Part shown: positions 43,250 to 52,564 of the stretch, piece after piece
Layout: each line of letters starts with the position of its first letter
How positions within the stretch are numbered: position 1 is the first letter of the stretch
NCBI RefSeq assembly: GCF_013407925.2
Contig: NZ_CP060201.1
Span: forward strand, 6,557,001 to 6,621,000
Reading direction: 5' to 3'
Source: Pseudomonas protegens
GTDB lineage: Bacteria; Pseudomonadota; Gammaproteobacteria; Pseudomonadales; Pseudomonadaceae
Length of the DNA stretch: 64,000 bases
The notes under the pieces: model-generated
Database searches by the model: none
What the model was told of the DNA's origin: nothing
Seen by the model: the letters and a program-made list of their open reading frames with translations, nothing else
Made by a program: the position numbers and the translations under genes

Positions 43250-45706
43250 TTAATTTTCAGGTTGGCAACGCAGCGTGTAGCGCTGTTCCGACTGCAGGTT
43301 GGCGGGCAGGATGACGTTGCATTTTTGGTTGCCAGCCCATGTCACCTGGAACCGGGAGTCGGCCTTGATTCCGCTTAGGTAGGCAAAGCCGCTGTCGGCA
43401 ATGATCGCCACTTCGCGTCCCGAAGCGTCTTGCAGGCTGGCGCCGAAGGGGGGGTAAGAGCCATCCGGCAGGGTCAAGGTGACCAGGGCTTTGGCCCCTT
43501 GAATCACCGTGAGTCGGCGGTAGCCGATGGCGCCCTCGGTCAGGGTTGCCTCGGTTACCGACTTGCTGGCTTCCATGTCGTCAGCCAGGCGGTTCACGTC
43601 AATGCGCACGTCGGTGCGTGAATAGCTGGTGTGGGCCGGCAGCACCGCCACGCCCATGGCGTTGGTCCGCACTTGGCCGTTTTGCAGCGGGACTCCAGCA
43701 ACGCCTTCGGTGTCGAGCATGATGCGCGTGCCGCCATTGAAGGTCGGCGGGTGCAGGGCAGCCCCTTTGGCGGTTACGGTCGCGCCACCTTGCAGAGCGA
43801 GCCCCAGGCTCTGGCTGCCGTCAGACTGGTAGCTGCCATTGAAGCTGTAATCGCCGTGTGAGGTTCGCTGGCTGTAATAGCCTTGCATACCTTCGCCTGT
43901 GGCACCGCTGTTGGCTCTGAGCTGGTAGCTGTTGTCGTGGTTGTACTTCGAGTAGCTGGCGGCATGGCGCAGCTTGCCCTGGCTCAGATAAGCGTCGTAT
44001 CCCAAGCGCTGGCTGGCGCCGAATGGCACGGAGATGGACAGAGACAGGCTGTTGTTGGTCTCTTGTTGACCCCTGGCTTGGTTCAGGGACAAGGTCATGG
44101 CGACGCCTTTGAACGAGCCTGCATCGAAGTAGCGACTCAGGTGCGCGCCGATATAGTCCGTGGCGCTGCCGTCCCAATAGTCCTCGTGGGTGTAGGACAG
44201 GTGCGTGCTAAAGCCCATGTCGGTAAAGCTCTTATTGGCCAGGATGGTGTAGGCCGTCTTGCTGTTGCGACCGCTGAGGTAGTGATTACGGGCACCAAGG
44301 AACTCGTCCATGGTCATGAAATTTCGCTCCGAAAAGCGGTACCCGGCGAAGGTGATCTCGCTGTCGTAGTCGTCAAAGCGCTTGGCGTAGTTCACCCGCC
44401 ACGAGTGGCCCGTGAGTTGCTCTTGTTCGGGCACTCTGGCGCGGGTTTGGGTGACGTCCAGCGACACTACGCCGAATTGGTGAAGGTTGCGCCCAATGCC
44501 GCTGGCTATCGCGCTGTAGCCATCGGTCAGCAGTCCGCCGCCAAACAGCGACCAGTCACTGTTGATGCCCCAGGACAGTTCGCCAGTGGCAAAGGTTGGT
44601 CCGTTGTCCTCCCGGTCATAACCATTGGGTCGCCCGACCGTGGCGTTGTAGCGCAAGTAGCCGGGCCGGCTCAAGTAGGGGACGCTGGCGGTTTCCATCT
44701 GGTATTTCTGCGTGCTGCCGTCATCTTCGGTGATTTCGACATCCAGTTTGCCGTTCACCGCGCTGTTGATATCGCGGATGCGAAAGGGGCCCGGCGGCAC
44801 TGCCGTTTCATACAGTACGCGCTCGCCTTGACGCACCGTGACCCGGGCGTTGCCCTGAGCGACACCCACTACTTCGGGGGCATAGCCGCGTAGGCTGGGT
44901 GGCAGCATCTGGTCATCGGATGCCAGGTTGACGCCCTGGAAACGGAAACTGTCGAACAGTTTGGAGTTGAGGTTGGTTTCACCCAGCAACAGCTTTGCCC
45001 CGAGCGTCGGCAACGGGCGATAGGCGTAGATGCTGCTCCAGGAAAAGTCCTGGCGCTGGTAGTTACGGCCTTGGTAGCGACTGCCCTGGAAGTCACCCCG
45101 CAGGCGCCATGGGCCTGCGTTGAAACCCATGGTTCCGTTTGTCCCGATTTGGGTGGTTTTACCCGAGCCCGAGTATTGGCTCGCTGAAGTGTTGAGGCTG
45201 TAGTCCAGCAGGAAGCCAGCAATACCTTGATCCCATTCGCTGATGGGGGCCCAGTTGGGGTCGCGATATTCCATCCAGGCTTGGGGCACGGTGATGCGCA
45301 GAACACTGGTGCTCATGTCGGGTTTCAGACGCACGCCTGGCAGGCTTTCCAGGTCCATGCACGCCTGTGTGGAGTGCCAGGTGCCAAGCTTTTGCAGGGC
45401 CTCGGGCTTAAGGCCGAAGGTTGCGACCAGCGCCATGGGCAGGCAGGCCCGAGTGGTGGCTTCGTCTTGATCCAACGCATAGAAATGCAGGCTCTGTTCC
45501 GGAAGTTTTCGATCATTGATCTGCAGGCTCATCAGGTACTGTCCCGGCATCACATAGTTCGCTGATTTGAAACGGCTCAGGTCGATGGTATTGCGATCAC
45601 CGATATCCATGACGTCGAGGTTGAAGTCGACAGCCGCACAGGCCTGCGAGTAGTTAAAAAAAACAACTAACAGTACAGTCGGTAGATATTTCTTCCCTGT
45701 ATTCAT
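43250..45706 (-). CDS. Outer-membrane fimbrial usher
   Basis: An 818-residue outer-membrane protein with a signal peptide (ending near ACAA), an N-terminal chaperone-binding domain (VDFNLDVMDIGDRNTIDLSRF), a 24-strand barrel region with PGPFRIRDINSAVNGKL and GRPNGYD segments, and C-terminal domains with the conserved cysteine pair (NQKCNVILP and TLRCQPEN). It forms the pore through which fimbriae are assembled. It follows the major pilin gene after a 252-base gap containing a perfect palindrome and precedes the chaperone gene. Confidence 0.9.
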   Translation of the reverse strand: MNTGKKYLPTVLLVVFFNYSQACAAVDFNLDVMDIGDRNTIDLSRFKSANYVMPGQYLMSLQINDRKLPEQSLHFYALDQDEATTRACLPMALVATFGLKPEALQKLGTWHSTQACMDLESLPGVRLKPDMSTSVLRITVPQAWMEYRDPNWAPISEWDQGIAGFLLDYSLNTSASQYSGSGKTTQIGTNGTMGFNAGPWRLRGDFQGSRYQGRNYQRQDFSWSSIYAYRPLPTLGAKLLLGETNLNSKLFDSFRFQGVNLASDDQMLPPSLRGYAPEVVGVAQGNARVTVRQGERVLYETAVPPGPFRIRDINSAVNGKLDVEITEDDGSTQKYQMETASVPYLSRPGYLRYNATVGRPNGYDREDNGPTFATGELSWGINSDWSLFGGGLLTDGYSAIASGIGRNLHQFGVVSLDVTQTRARVPEQEQLTGHSWRVNYAKRFDDYDSEITFAGYRFSERNFMTMDEFLGARNHYLSGRNSKTAYTILANKSFTDMGFSTHLSYTHEDYWDGSATDYIGAHLSRYFDAGSFKGVAMTLSLNQARGQQETNNSLSLSISVPFGASQRLGYDAYLSQGKLRHAASYSKYNHDNSYQLRANSGATGEGMQGYYSQRTSHGDYSFNGSYQSDGSQSLGLALQGGATVTAKGAALHPPTFNGGTRIMLDTEGVAGVPLQNGQVRTNAMGVAVLPAHTSYSRTDVRIDVNRLADDMEASKSVTEATLTEGAIGYRRLTVIQGAKALVTLTLPDGSYPPFGASLQDASGREVAIIADSGFAYLSGIKADSRFQVTWAGNQKCNVILPANLQSEQRYTLRCQPEN

Positions 45707-45901
45707 AGTTTTTCAAATAGTGAAATATGCGATTCACTGACTGGCCGAATGGGCTCGTGGTCAGAAGCGCTGGAAGTTTCTATTTCTATATCTGGCGATA
45801 TACGAAATTGTAATGGGTGCTGTTCGTCATTGATGAGCTCAACACCCGAAAGTAGATATTGTAAGTCCGAGTCAGGCTAAAATAGAGCTTGTTGTATTGA
45901 G

Positions 45902-45925
45902 CACCGAGACTCTAGAGTCTCGGTG
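45902..45925 (-). terminator. Perfect 24-bp palindrome between major pilin and usher genes
   Basis: CACCGAGACTCT and its exact reverse complement are adjacent, giving a strong hairpin 34 bases after the pilin stop. It lacks a T-tract. It probably acts as an attenuator or an mRNA end, so pilin is made in excess of usher. The rest of 45707-45958 contains no gene. Confidence 0.6.
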
Positions 45926-45958
45926 TTTATCCCAAACTTCAAATAGCAGGGAGTGTGA

Positions 45959-46489
45959 TTACTCGTAGGCCAGCATGAAGTTAGCGGTCGCGTTGTACGT
46001 ACCTGCAGTGACGGCTACGTCGGCTAGGGTTGTGCCTTTCAGATAGGCGCCGAACACTAGGGTGTTGTCGCCTTCCAGAAGTGCACGTGCCGTGGAAGCC
46101 TCGCCGAGCTTGACCTGAACGCCGGAGCCGTTGGTCAGTGCGATGCCCGCGCCTTTGGCGGAGCCGGCAATGCCCAGTAGGGTGTTATCGACCGCATCGG
46201 CGTCGCCACCAAAGGTGACTTTGACTTTTTTCAACTTACTGATATCACACTGGCGCAGTTCGATATTGAAATTCTTGACTTCAGATTGACCACCATTGGC
46301 CAGTGCTTTATTGGAAACGTCATCCATTTTCACTGTCTGGTCGACACTTTTGGCATCCAATGAGCAAGGCGCGTCGAGGATGGCCCCTTCGAAGTGTACT
46401 TTGCCGCTACCGCCCGGCGCCGCATGTGCAGCTGTACTGCCCAGTACCAATGCAGCAAAAAGTGCCAGGGGAGTTTTGTAGAATTTCAT
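45959..46489 (-). CDS. Major fimbrial subunit, first chaperone-usher operon
   Basis: A 176-residue secreted pilin: signal peptide through GSTAAHAAP, then GGSGKVHFEGAILDAPCSL with the first cysteine, ELRQCDISKL with the second, and the C-terminal strand TYNATANFMLAYE. Glycine-rich strand G positions and the late tyrosine fit CupC/type 1-like pilins. As the first gene, with its own promoter region and a palindrome after it, it is the likely shaft subunit. The operon order is pilin, usher, chaperone, pilin, pilin, adhesin. Confidence 0.85.
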   Translation of the reverse strand: MKFYKTPLALFAALVLGSTAAHAAPGGSGKVHFEGAILDAPCSLDAKSVDQTVKMDDVSNKALANGGQSEVKNFNIELRQCDISKLKKVKVTFGGDADAVDNTLLGIAGSAKGAGIALTNGSGVQVKLGEASTARALLEGDNTLVFGAYLKGTTLADVAVTAGTYNATANFMLAYE

Positions 46490-46582
46490 TTTGTCATCCT
46501 TAAAATATTAATCATTCAGGCTTGTGCGGCATTAAAATTTTCACCTTGAAAGTTTAGTGTCGCAGCGGTTGTTATAGTAAGG

Positions 46583-46659
46583 ATTATAATAAGTTGGTCT
46601 AAGAGGGTCGTTCCTACAGGCGGATAGGACGTTTCCTACGGAGTGGTAGGTCGTTCCTT
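46583..46659 (-). promoter_or_regulatory. Promoter and BvgA-like binding region of the first fimbrial operon
   Basis: On the minus strand TATAAT (46588-46583) is a good -10 box. Just upstream of it lie copies of a heptad: GTTCCTA at 46610, TTTCCTA at 46632 and GTTCCTT at 46653, with inverted TAGG elements between them. BvgA, the Bordetella relative of RocA1-type regulators, binds (T/A)TTC(C/T)TA heptads reaching the -35 region. The spacing fits activation. Confidence 0.55.
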
Positions 46660-46812
46660 ATGTGTTTTAAAGGCTGCTTGATGATAAGACTCGATTGTGA
46701 CGGTCAGGCCATGTTCGCCGAGCGGAGCCGGCATTCCGAGGCCTCCAAAGACACCATCTGTCGATGCTGCACCGGGCCAGAGTGCAGGAAAAATCAGGCG
46801 ATTCTTGGTTTT
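46660..46812 (+). pseudogene. DeoR-type regulator remnant
   Basis: A frame reads LDCDGQAMFAERSRHSEASKDTICR, a degraded form of the DeoR helix-turn-helix region that is better kept at 52322 (ERDGKVMAAELSRHFAASEDTI). It has no intact start or C-terminus. It lies between the two fimbrial operons, in the same orientation as the other remnant. Confidence 0.5.
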
Positions 46813-47787
46813 TTACAGGTAGCTCACTATGAAAGTGACTTCAGCGTTTGCAGTGCCTGCTTCCAGTTTTCCATCGGGCAGACGGTAGTAAGCTACGGAC
46901 AGCGGTATGTTGAAACTTGTCCCGGTGGTGTTGAACCCGTTGTACGGGTAGGTGGTGTCTAGCGCGATAGGTTGCCCAGCCTCGTTCATCAACTTCAGGC
47001 CGATGCCTTTTGACGTTGAGCCGGGGCTCAACGCCACTTTGCCATTTTTCTGGTCTAACACTTGAGTGGTGGCCTTGAGTGAGTAGGTAACCTTCTTGAT
47101 GCCACTCTGGCATTGATTGAGGCCAATATTGAATTTGATTGTCCGAGGTGCATCATCTTTGTTGTTGAATTCATCTAGACGATAGTCATCACCCATATTA
47201 ACCGATACTGCCGGAGTCTGGCAGGAGGCAGTATTTAATGTTATGGGGTTTTCAAGGCGAAGTTCTAATGATGTATAATAATCATAAATTATACTTCCTA
47301 GACTTATGGCTGGTATGTTGTTTTTCTCTGACACTTCCGTAGATTTAAATATTTTTATTTTGTAATTGATTGGTTCTAATATAAGTGGTTCATTTTCGCC
47401 TGTGTCATAATTGTAATAAGTAGGTGCTTTATTTGGGGATGTTCCATGTATTGTTGTTGTGTAAATTCTGAATGATAAGCCGGTGTTTTTTCCGAAGGGA
47501 AAATCTGAGTCATTATTATTGGCGCGCCCAAATCCGCCATTGTATTTGAAGCCTTTGAGCACACTACCGCTTGCGCAGCTTAGTCTAATTGGTGCGTTTG
47601 TACTTGGAAAGGTTTTTTCATATATGACTGTGCCAATAGGTGCGTCTAAAGGTATCGATATTGCGCCGCCAGGTATATTTATGATCTGTTTTTCTTTATC
47701 TCCTTTGCAATTGATTGCGCTAGCAATGGTGCTGCTTAAAGATAAAGTAATAAAAGCAGCGTGTATTATGATTTTCTTTAACTTCAT
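46813..47787 (-). CDS. Fimbrial tip adhesin-like protein, second operon
   Basis: A 324-residue secreted protein: signal peptide through TIASA, an N-terminal domain of about 165 residues with cysteines at INCKGDK and LSCASGS, and a C-terminal pilin domain (TASCQTPAVSVNM ... AEVTFIVSYL). The two-domain layout and last position in the operon suggest a tip adhesin. The first half is notably AT-rich and lysine/asparagine-rich, unlike the other operon genes, which suggests a separately acquired or fast-evolving binding domain. Confidence 0.75.
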   Translation of the reverse strand: MKLKKIIIHAAFITLSLSSTIASAINCKGDKEKQIINIPGGAISIPLDAPIGTVIYEKTFPSTNAPIRLSCASGSVLKGFKYNGGFGRANNNDSDFPFGKNTGLSFRIYTTTIHGTSPNKAPTYYNYDTGENEPLILEPINYKIKIFKSTEVSEKNNIPAISLGSIIYDYYTSLELRLENPITLNTASCQTPAVSVNMGDDYRLDEFNNKDDAPRTIKFNIGLNQCQSGIKKVTYSLKATTQVLDQKNGKVALSPGSTSKGIGLKLMNEAGQPIALDTTYPYNGFNTTGTSFNIPLSVAYYRLPDGKLEAGTANAEVTFIVSYL

Positions 47788-47910
47788 TTGATTTCGTTCC
47801 GAGAGATCAGTGGGGTTTCAATGTTAAATTGGCAGGCTTGGGGTTGAGTTACACAACGACTGTGTTTTCATCGCTCTGTAGCGGTTCGGAAACTTGGGTT
47901 GCGTCGGCCG

Positions 47911-50457
47911 CTATGGTCGACACACCAACTGCACCCGCTCAAAGTTCAAAGCCATATTTCGCTCTGGTAATACATAGAGCGCCTGGCATTTCTGCTCACC
48001 CCACTTGATGGTGAGAGTGCCTGAAGCCTGATCCATCAGTGCCAGCGCTTTACCGCTGGGGTCTGCAATCGCTATCTGCTTGCCCATCGCATCCTCAAGC
48101 GCGGCACCAAACGGGATGGGCTTGTGCTGGGCATCAAACAGCTCGAACTGCACCCGTCGCCCGACCTTGCTGACATAGCGCGCGAGCACCACCGCTCCGC
48201 GTCTTGGCACCACCTGTTGGGTCGCATTATCGATCTCGATTTCGCCCCCTAGATCCCGAGTATCAAGACTGATCCAGTTCACGCGATAAGGTTGGGCGTT
48301 GGGGACCACTGCAAAGCCGTTGCTACCGGTTTTGGCGCCGCTGTAGCTGCCAACCTTGATCCCGGCAACTCCGGGTATTTCGGCCAGGGCGAAAGTTTCA
48401 CCCACGGTCTGCCCCAAGTTGATCCCGCCCGTATGGCCCACTACGGAGCCTGCCAGGTTGAAGCTTTGCGAGGTATAGCCGCGTCCCTGGCTGTAACCCG
48501 CACTGATATCCGCCACCGATGTCCGGGTACTCATATTGACCGATGCCGTACTACCGCCAGTGCTGCTGTTGCCACCTTGCAGTGAGTAGTAGGTGTCGCT
48601 GTTTTCCGAGAGATAACCGTTGATGCCCACTTGAGTACTGTCGCTGTTCTTCTGTGTACTCGCGGTGACAAAGGCCCTGGGTGCCCGAGGTCGTGAACCC
48701 AGGGGAAACGACAGCGACAGATTGACCTGGGTGTCATTGTTCGAAGGTCCGTAACTGCCGACATCCTTGGAGTAGGTGGCGCTGAGGTTGTAGCTCAGTT
48801 CCCCCCAATAGTTGCTGTAGCCCGTAGATACGCTCTGGGAACCGCCGCGTCCCCAATAGCGCTGGTCGCTGGCATTCAAGTAAATGCTGCCATATTGCTG
48901 GTTGCGGCCCAGGCTTTGATTAATGGTCAGGTCAGTCCGGTTTTTTGAGTTGCCGGTGCGCTTTTGGCCGTGAGTGCTGAGTTCTTCAACGTGATCGGTC
49001 AGGGTCCGGTATCCCTCTGTGGAATATCGATAAGCGGCGAGGGTGAAGTTGGTATCGGTGCCGGTGAACGTCTTGGCGTACAACGCCCGCAAGCTATTGC
49101 CCTGAACCGATTGGTCGTAGGTACGGCTGGAAGAGTGGGTCATATCCAGCGAGACCGCGCCGATAATGGTATTTCGGCCCGCACCCAGCGACAGCGCCTG
49201 GAAGTTTTCCGTGGCTTGGACCCCGACGATCCCGGACAGGTTGCTACTGATGCCATAGCCCAGAGTACTGCTGACAAACTGTGGTGACTTCTGTTCGTCG
49301 CTGTTGCTGTTGTACTGTCCCGCCGAGAGGCTGTACTTCACTTGCCCTTCGCGGACCATGATTGGCAGGCTGGAAAATGCCTGCATCGTCACACGACGCC
49401 GGCCATCAGCTTCGATAATCGTCACTTCCAAATCGCCATTCGAACCGCTTGGATAGATATCGCTGATCTCAAACGGGCCCGGCGGCACGTTGGCGGTGTA
49501 GAGGATGTAACTGTTCTGGCGTATTTCCACCGTTGCGCTTGTTTGCGCCACGCCACGGATAATTGGAGCGTAACCGCGTTCGCTGTCGGCCCGCATGCCC
49601 TCGTCGGAAGCCAGTTTCAAGCCGCGATAGCGCACGCTGTCGAATAGATCTGCATCGGAGAAAATATCCCCGGCACTGAATTGGCCCTTCAACGCGATCA
49701 CGTCATGTTGCAAGTAGCTACGATTGCTTTTGAAGCTGCTTGGCCGACCGGTACTGCTGTTAAAGTTCGACTCATTACGCAGTCTCCAGGCGCCCAGGTT
49801 GATACCGTTGCGCAGCCCCAGGTTATTGGAAAGCGTGGTGGCGTAATCCGTGCTGTTGCGGTTACTGCTCAGTTGATAGTTGATAAACGCTGCCGGCACA
49901 CCATCGTCCCACAACGCAGGGTCAACATAACCGCGCCTGCCACGCTCCATGGCCAGTTGCGGCACGCTGACCATAAGCCGCAAACGAGCGACGTCGTAGC
50001 GCACAGTGGCGTGTTCGATCAGCGTGGGCAGGTCATGACAGACTTGTGGATCATCGCTGGCGAGTTTTCCCGCAACTTGCAGCTTGCCGATGTCGATGCC
50101 CAATTGCTGCAACATATCCAGGGTCAGACAGGCTTCGACCTTGTCGTTCTCCGGGTTGCTGCGAAACTCGATATCGCGGCGCCCCACCAATGTTTCGTTA
50201 CTGTAGAGATCAACTCGGTAGTTACCGGGCAATACGCTGTTGGCAGACAGCAGTAGTTGCAGGTCAACGGATGACGGGGCGCCTTGCAGGAATGAGGTGT
50301 TGAACTGTTCGAATGATTCCGGTTTATTTTCGTCAGCTAGACACGCAGTACTAAAAGCCATGACGATAAAAAGTTGGGGCAGACAAGTATAAGCATCTTG
50401 ACGTCGCTCACTATGCTTAACGCCATGATCGACTCGTCGGCTAGTAGTTAAAAACAT
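47911..50457 (-). CDS. Outer-membrane fimbrial usher, second operon
   Basis: An 848-residue usher. The N-terminus is longer than usual and basic before a hydrophobic segment (LPQLFIVMAFSTACLA), so the true start may be a later codon. The N-terminal chaperone-binding domain (FNTSFLQGAPSSVDLQLLL), the barrel with PGPFEISDIYPSGSNGDL, and the C-terminal domain with cysteines in EQKCQALYVLP and VQLVCRP are complete. It assembles the second fimbria. It lies between the chaperone gene (85-base gap) and the adhesin gene. Confidence 0.9.
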   Translation of the reverse strand: MFLTTSRRVDHGVKHSERRQDAYTCLPQLFIVMAFSTACLADENKPESFEQFNTSFLQGAPSSVDLQLLLSANSVLPGNYRVDLYSNETLVGRRDIEFRSNPENDKVEACLTLDMLQQLGIDIGKLQVAGKLASDDPQVCHDLPTLIEHATVRYDVARLRLMVSVPQLAMERGRRGYVDPALWDDGVPAAFINYQLSSNRNSTDYATTLSNNLGLRNGINLGAWRLRNESNFNSSTGRPSSFKSNRSYLQHDVIALKGQFSAGDIFSDADLFDSVRYRGLKLASDEGMRADSERGYAPIIRGVAQTSATVEIRQNSYILYTANVPPGPFEISDIYPSGSNGDLEVTIIEADGRRRVTMQAFSSLPIMVREGQVKYSLSAGQYNSNSDEQKSPQFVSSTLGYGISSNLSGIVGVQATENFQALSLGAGRNTIIGAVSLDMTHSSSRTYDQSVQGNSLRALYAKTFTGTDTNFTLAAYRYSTEGYRTLTDHVEELSTHGQKRTGNSKNRTDLTINQSLGRNQQYGSIYLNASDQRYWGRGGSQSVSTGYSNYWGELSYNLSATYSKDVGSYGPSNNDTQVNLSLSFPLGSRPRAPRAFVTASTQKNSDSTQVGINGYLSENSDTYYSLQGGNSSTGGSTASVNMSTRTSVADISAGYSQGRGYTSQSFNLAGSVVGHTGGINLGQTVGETFALAEIPGVAGIKVGSYSGAKTGSNGFAVVPNAQPYRVNWISLDTRDLGGEIEIDNATQQVVPRRGAVVLARYVSKVGRRVQFELFDAQHKPIPFGAALEDAMGKQIAIADPSGKALALMDQASGTLTIKWGEQKCQALYVLPERNMALNFERVQLVCRP

Positions 50458-50542
50458 GCGAAGAACCTATATCACCTCCGGTACGAAATAACGGAGCGAA
50501 GAGGAATACGGTAGCCATTCAGCTACCGATCTGGCGGGCACG

Positions 50543-51292
50543 TTAACGCAAGTTTTGATTCAAACGAGCCTGGGTCGAAACGTTTTTGGTAAGTTGCGCG
50601 GTATAGTGGTCTTGTGCGCCGTAATCATTAATGCTACCGAACGATAAATTAGGCGTGCTGTTGTGATTTAATTGTTTGAGCAGGAATTTTTTTTGTTCGC
50701 CAGGTGCAATCATTGCAGAATCAAAAGGCACTTCTGTCAGTTGTCCTGACTGCAGCTTTATATGAGCGATTGAAACGTGAAAAAGCCCAGGGTTATTAAC
50801 ACTCAGGATTGTTTTTCCATCCTGTTCTTCGAGCCGCCATAACAGTTCTGTTGGTGCCAGGAAGGCGTCCGACTTTAGCCCAGCAGGACGAAAAAAAACT
50901 TTGATACGCTGTCGAACCGCGAGCTGCAGGGTATTTTGCGTTTTCGAAGCTTGGGGGATTTCCTGGACATTGAGCCAGACCACCGACTCTTTGTCGGTTG
51001 GCATGCCGGCCCCTTCATAGATGACCCGCAACAACTGCTGCTCATTGTCCGCAACCTTTACCAAAGGCGGTGTTACAGCAAATGGTGCTGAGTGAGCGTC
51101 AGTGGCATCTGTGTCTATCCATGACTGGATGAGCACGTCTTCGCCGTTGTTGCGTACGGTGATACCGGCTTCCTTGTGCTTGCCGTCAAACACCAGGCGA
51201 GTGGCGCTCAGGGAGATGCCGGCCTGTGCCTGGTTGATTGCGAGCAAGCCAAGCAGGAACAGGCAGAATGACCGAAAGAGAGGACGAGACAT
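50543..51292 (-). CDS. Periplasmic fimbrial chaperone, second operon
   Basis: About 249 residues from ATG at 51292; another in-frame ATG at 51319 is possible and neither has a strong ribosome site. Signal peptide through NQAQA, then GISLSATRLVFDGKHKEAG, the VVWLNVQEIP segment and the IKVFFRP motif of PapD-type chaperones. It should carry pilins of the second operon to the usher. A strong hairpin separates it from the upstream pilin gene. Confidence 0.88.
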   Translation of the reverse strand: MSRPLFRSFCLFLLGLLAINQAQAGISLSATRLVFDGKHKEAGITVRNNGEDVLIQSWIDTDATDAHSAPFAVTPPLVKVADNEQQLLRVIYEGAGMPTDKESVVWLNVQEIPQASKTQNTLQLAVRQRIKVFFRPAGLKSDAFLAPTELLWRLEEQDGKTILSVNNPGLFHVSIAHIKLQSGQLTEVPFDSAMIAPGEQKKFLLKQLNHNSTPNLSFGSINDYGAQDHYTAQLTKNVSTQARLNQNLR

Positions 51293-51320
51293 GTTGAATA
51301 CCGCTTGTTTGGAAGACATG

Positions 51321-51340
51321 GCGGGGTCGTAAGACCCCGC
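51321..51340 (-). terminator. Hairpin between pilin and chaperone genes
   Basis: GCGGGGTC, loop GTAA, GACCCCGC form an 8-bp GC-rich stem 24 bases after the pilin stop. It lacks a T-tract. It probably lowers expression of the downstream genes or stabilises the pilin message, as in other fimbrial operons. Confidence 0.5.
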
Positions 51341-51363
51341 ACCGGGTAAAGGTACCCCGGGGA

Positions 51364-51951
51364 TTATTCGTATTGCAGGGTGAACGGCAGGGTGGCATCG
51401 CCACGCCCGGCGACGACGGTTTTCAGATCACCTGTGGTGACGTACGCTGCCGAAAACTTCAGTGTTGTGTTGCTGTCTTGCAGGTTGCTTTCGATCTTGG
51501 CGGTGGTTGGCGAGTTCAGGTCGATCAAATCACCATTGGCGTCGAGCAGAGCGATACCTATGTTCTTCGCAGCGCCAAGTCCGTCGATCAACTTCAAGAC
51601 TTTAGTGCCCGCAACGATGCCCGAACCTGCACCCCGGGTTGGTTCAAAAATCATCGACACTTTAGTGCCAGCGTTACAGTTGATCTTCATGTCAAAGTTT
51701 TCGGCGCTCAGTTTGCCGCTTCCGATTGGTGCTGTAGCAGTCCCCATATCCTTGATAGAGACTTCGCCCATCGGTACGGAAATGGTCTTGTTCTGACTGG
51801 CACCTTCAACGGAACAAGCGTCGTTATTAATGATGCCGGTGAAGTTGATGGTGCCGCTGCCACCTCTGGTAGCGACCGGATCAGCTGCAAAAACGCTACC
51901 AGCGGCCGCGAACATGGATAGCGTCAAGAGCGCCAGAGAAAGCTTTTTCAT
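51364..51951 (-). CDS. Major fimbrial subunit, second chaperone-usher operon
   Basis: A 195-residue secreted pilin. The ATG at 51951 (MKKLSLALL) is chosen because it gives a clean signal peptide ending at SVFAAD; the frame extends back to 52008. Cysteines lie in NNDACSVEG and KINCNAGT, and the C-terminal strand is GRGDATLPFTLQYE. First gene of an operon ordered pilin, chaperone, usher, adhesin, so it is probably the fibre shaft. Its gene order and sequence differ from the neighbouring fimbrial operon, so the two are not a simple recent duplication. Confidence 0.85.
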   Translation of the reverse strand: MKKLSLALLTLSMFAAAGSVFAADPVATRGGSGTINFTGIINNDACSVEGASQNKTISVPMGEVSIKDMGTATAPIGSGKLSAENFDMKINCNAGTKVSMIFEPTRGAGSGIVAGTKVLKLIDGLGAAKNIGIALLDANGDLIDLNSPTTAKIESNLQDSNTTLKFSAAYVTTGDLKTVVAGRGDATLPFTLQYE

Positions 51952-52028
51952 TTTGATTTCCATTTTGGGATGTGGGTGTTCTGCGTAATGCAAAATCACC
52001 ATATACAAACGCCCATAAGGGCGTAATC

Positions 52029-52055
52029 GGACCGTTCCTACGAAAGCGTCGGACG
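52029..52055 (-). promoter_or_regulatory. BvgA-like binding region of the second fimbrial operon
   Basis: This 27-base stretch matches 46627-46653, upstream of the other major pilin gene, at 19 of 27 positions; shared parts include GGAC, TTCCTACG and GT-GG-CG. It lies 78 bases before the pilin start. The rest of 51952-52321 holds the leader and no gene I can support. Confidence 0.5.
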
Positions 52056-52321
52056 AGTCATCTGTTGCCGAAATGAATCAGGTGATGCTCTGGGATGGTT
52101 TGCCAGGTTGATCGAGCCGGCTGGTAGTGGTCGTAAACCGTTACCGTTGGAAACCATGTTGCACATTCGTTCGCTGCAAAATGGCCGCCGCGAGGTATTT
52201 GTGGTTGCTAAAAACTAGCGATTACAAACTCCTTTACTGAGTGCATGGGCCTGGATTGGCAGGTTGTATCAATGTTGTGTTTTGGCTAATCTCGCGAAAA
52301 CACGTAAAAACGGGCAAGAAC

Positions 52322-52537
52322 ATGCAAGACCTGCAACCGGCAGCCGAGCTGCTCTCCCTACGTCGACAAAAGATCCTTCTGCTGCTCGAGCGCGACGGCA
52401 AGGTCATGGCCGCCGAGCTGAGCCGGCACTTCGCAGCCTCAGAAGACACCATCCGCCGCGACCTCGCCGAGCAGGACGCGCCGTCGGCGGATATTGACAG
52501 TTACCGGCAGTTGGGAATCGAGGTGCTGCTGGCCTGA
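52322..52537 (+). pseudogene. DeoR family regulator with internal deletion
   Basis: 71 residues: an N-terminal DeoR helix-turn-helix (LLSLRRQKILLLLERDG, then LSRHFAASEDTIRRDLAEQ) joined directly to what looks like the extreme C-terminus of the same family (DSYRQLGIEVLLA). DeoR proteins are about 250 residues, so the sugar-phosphate-sensing domain is missing. A more decayed copy lies at 46660. Confidence 0.7.
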
Positions 52538-52564
52538 GCCGCCCCAGTGCGACCTGTGGGGGGC

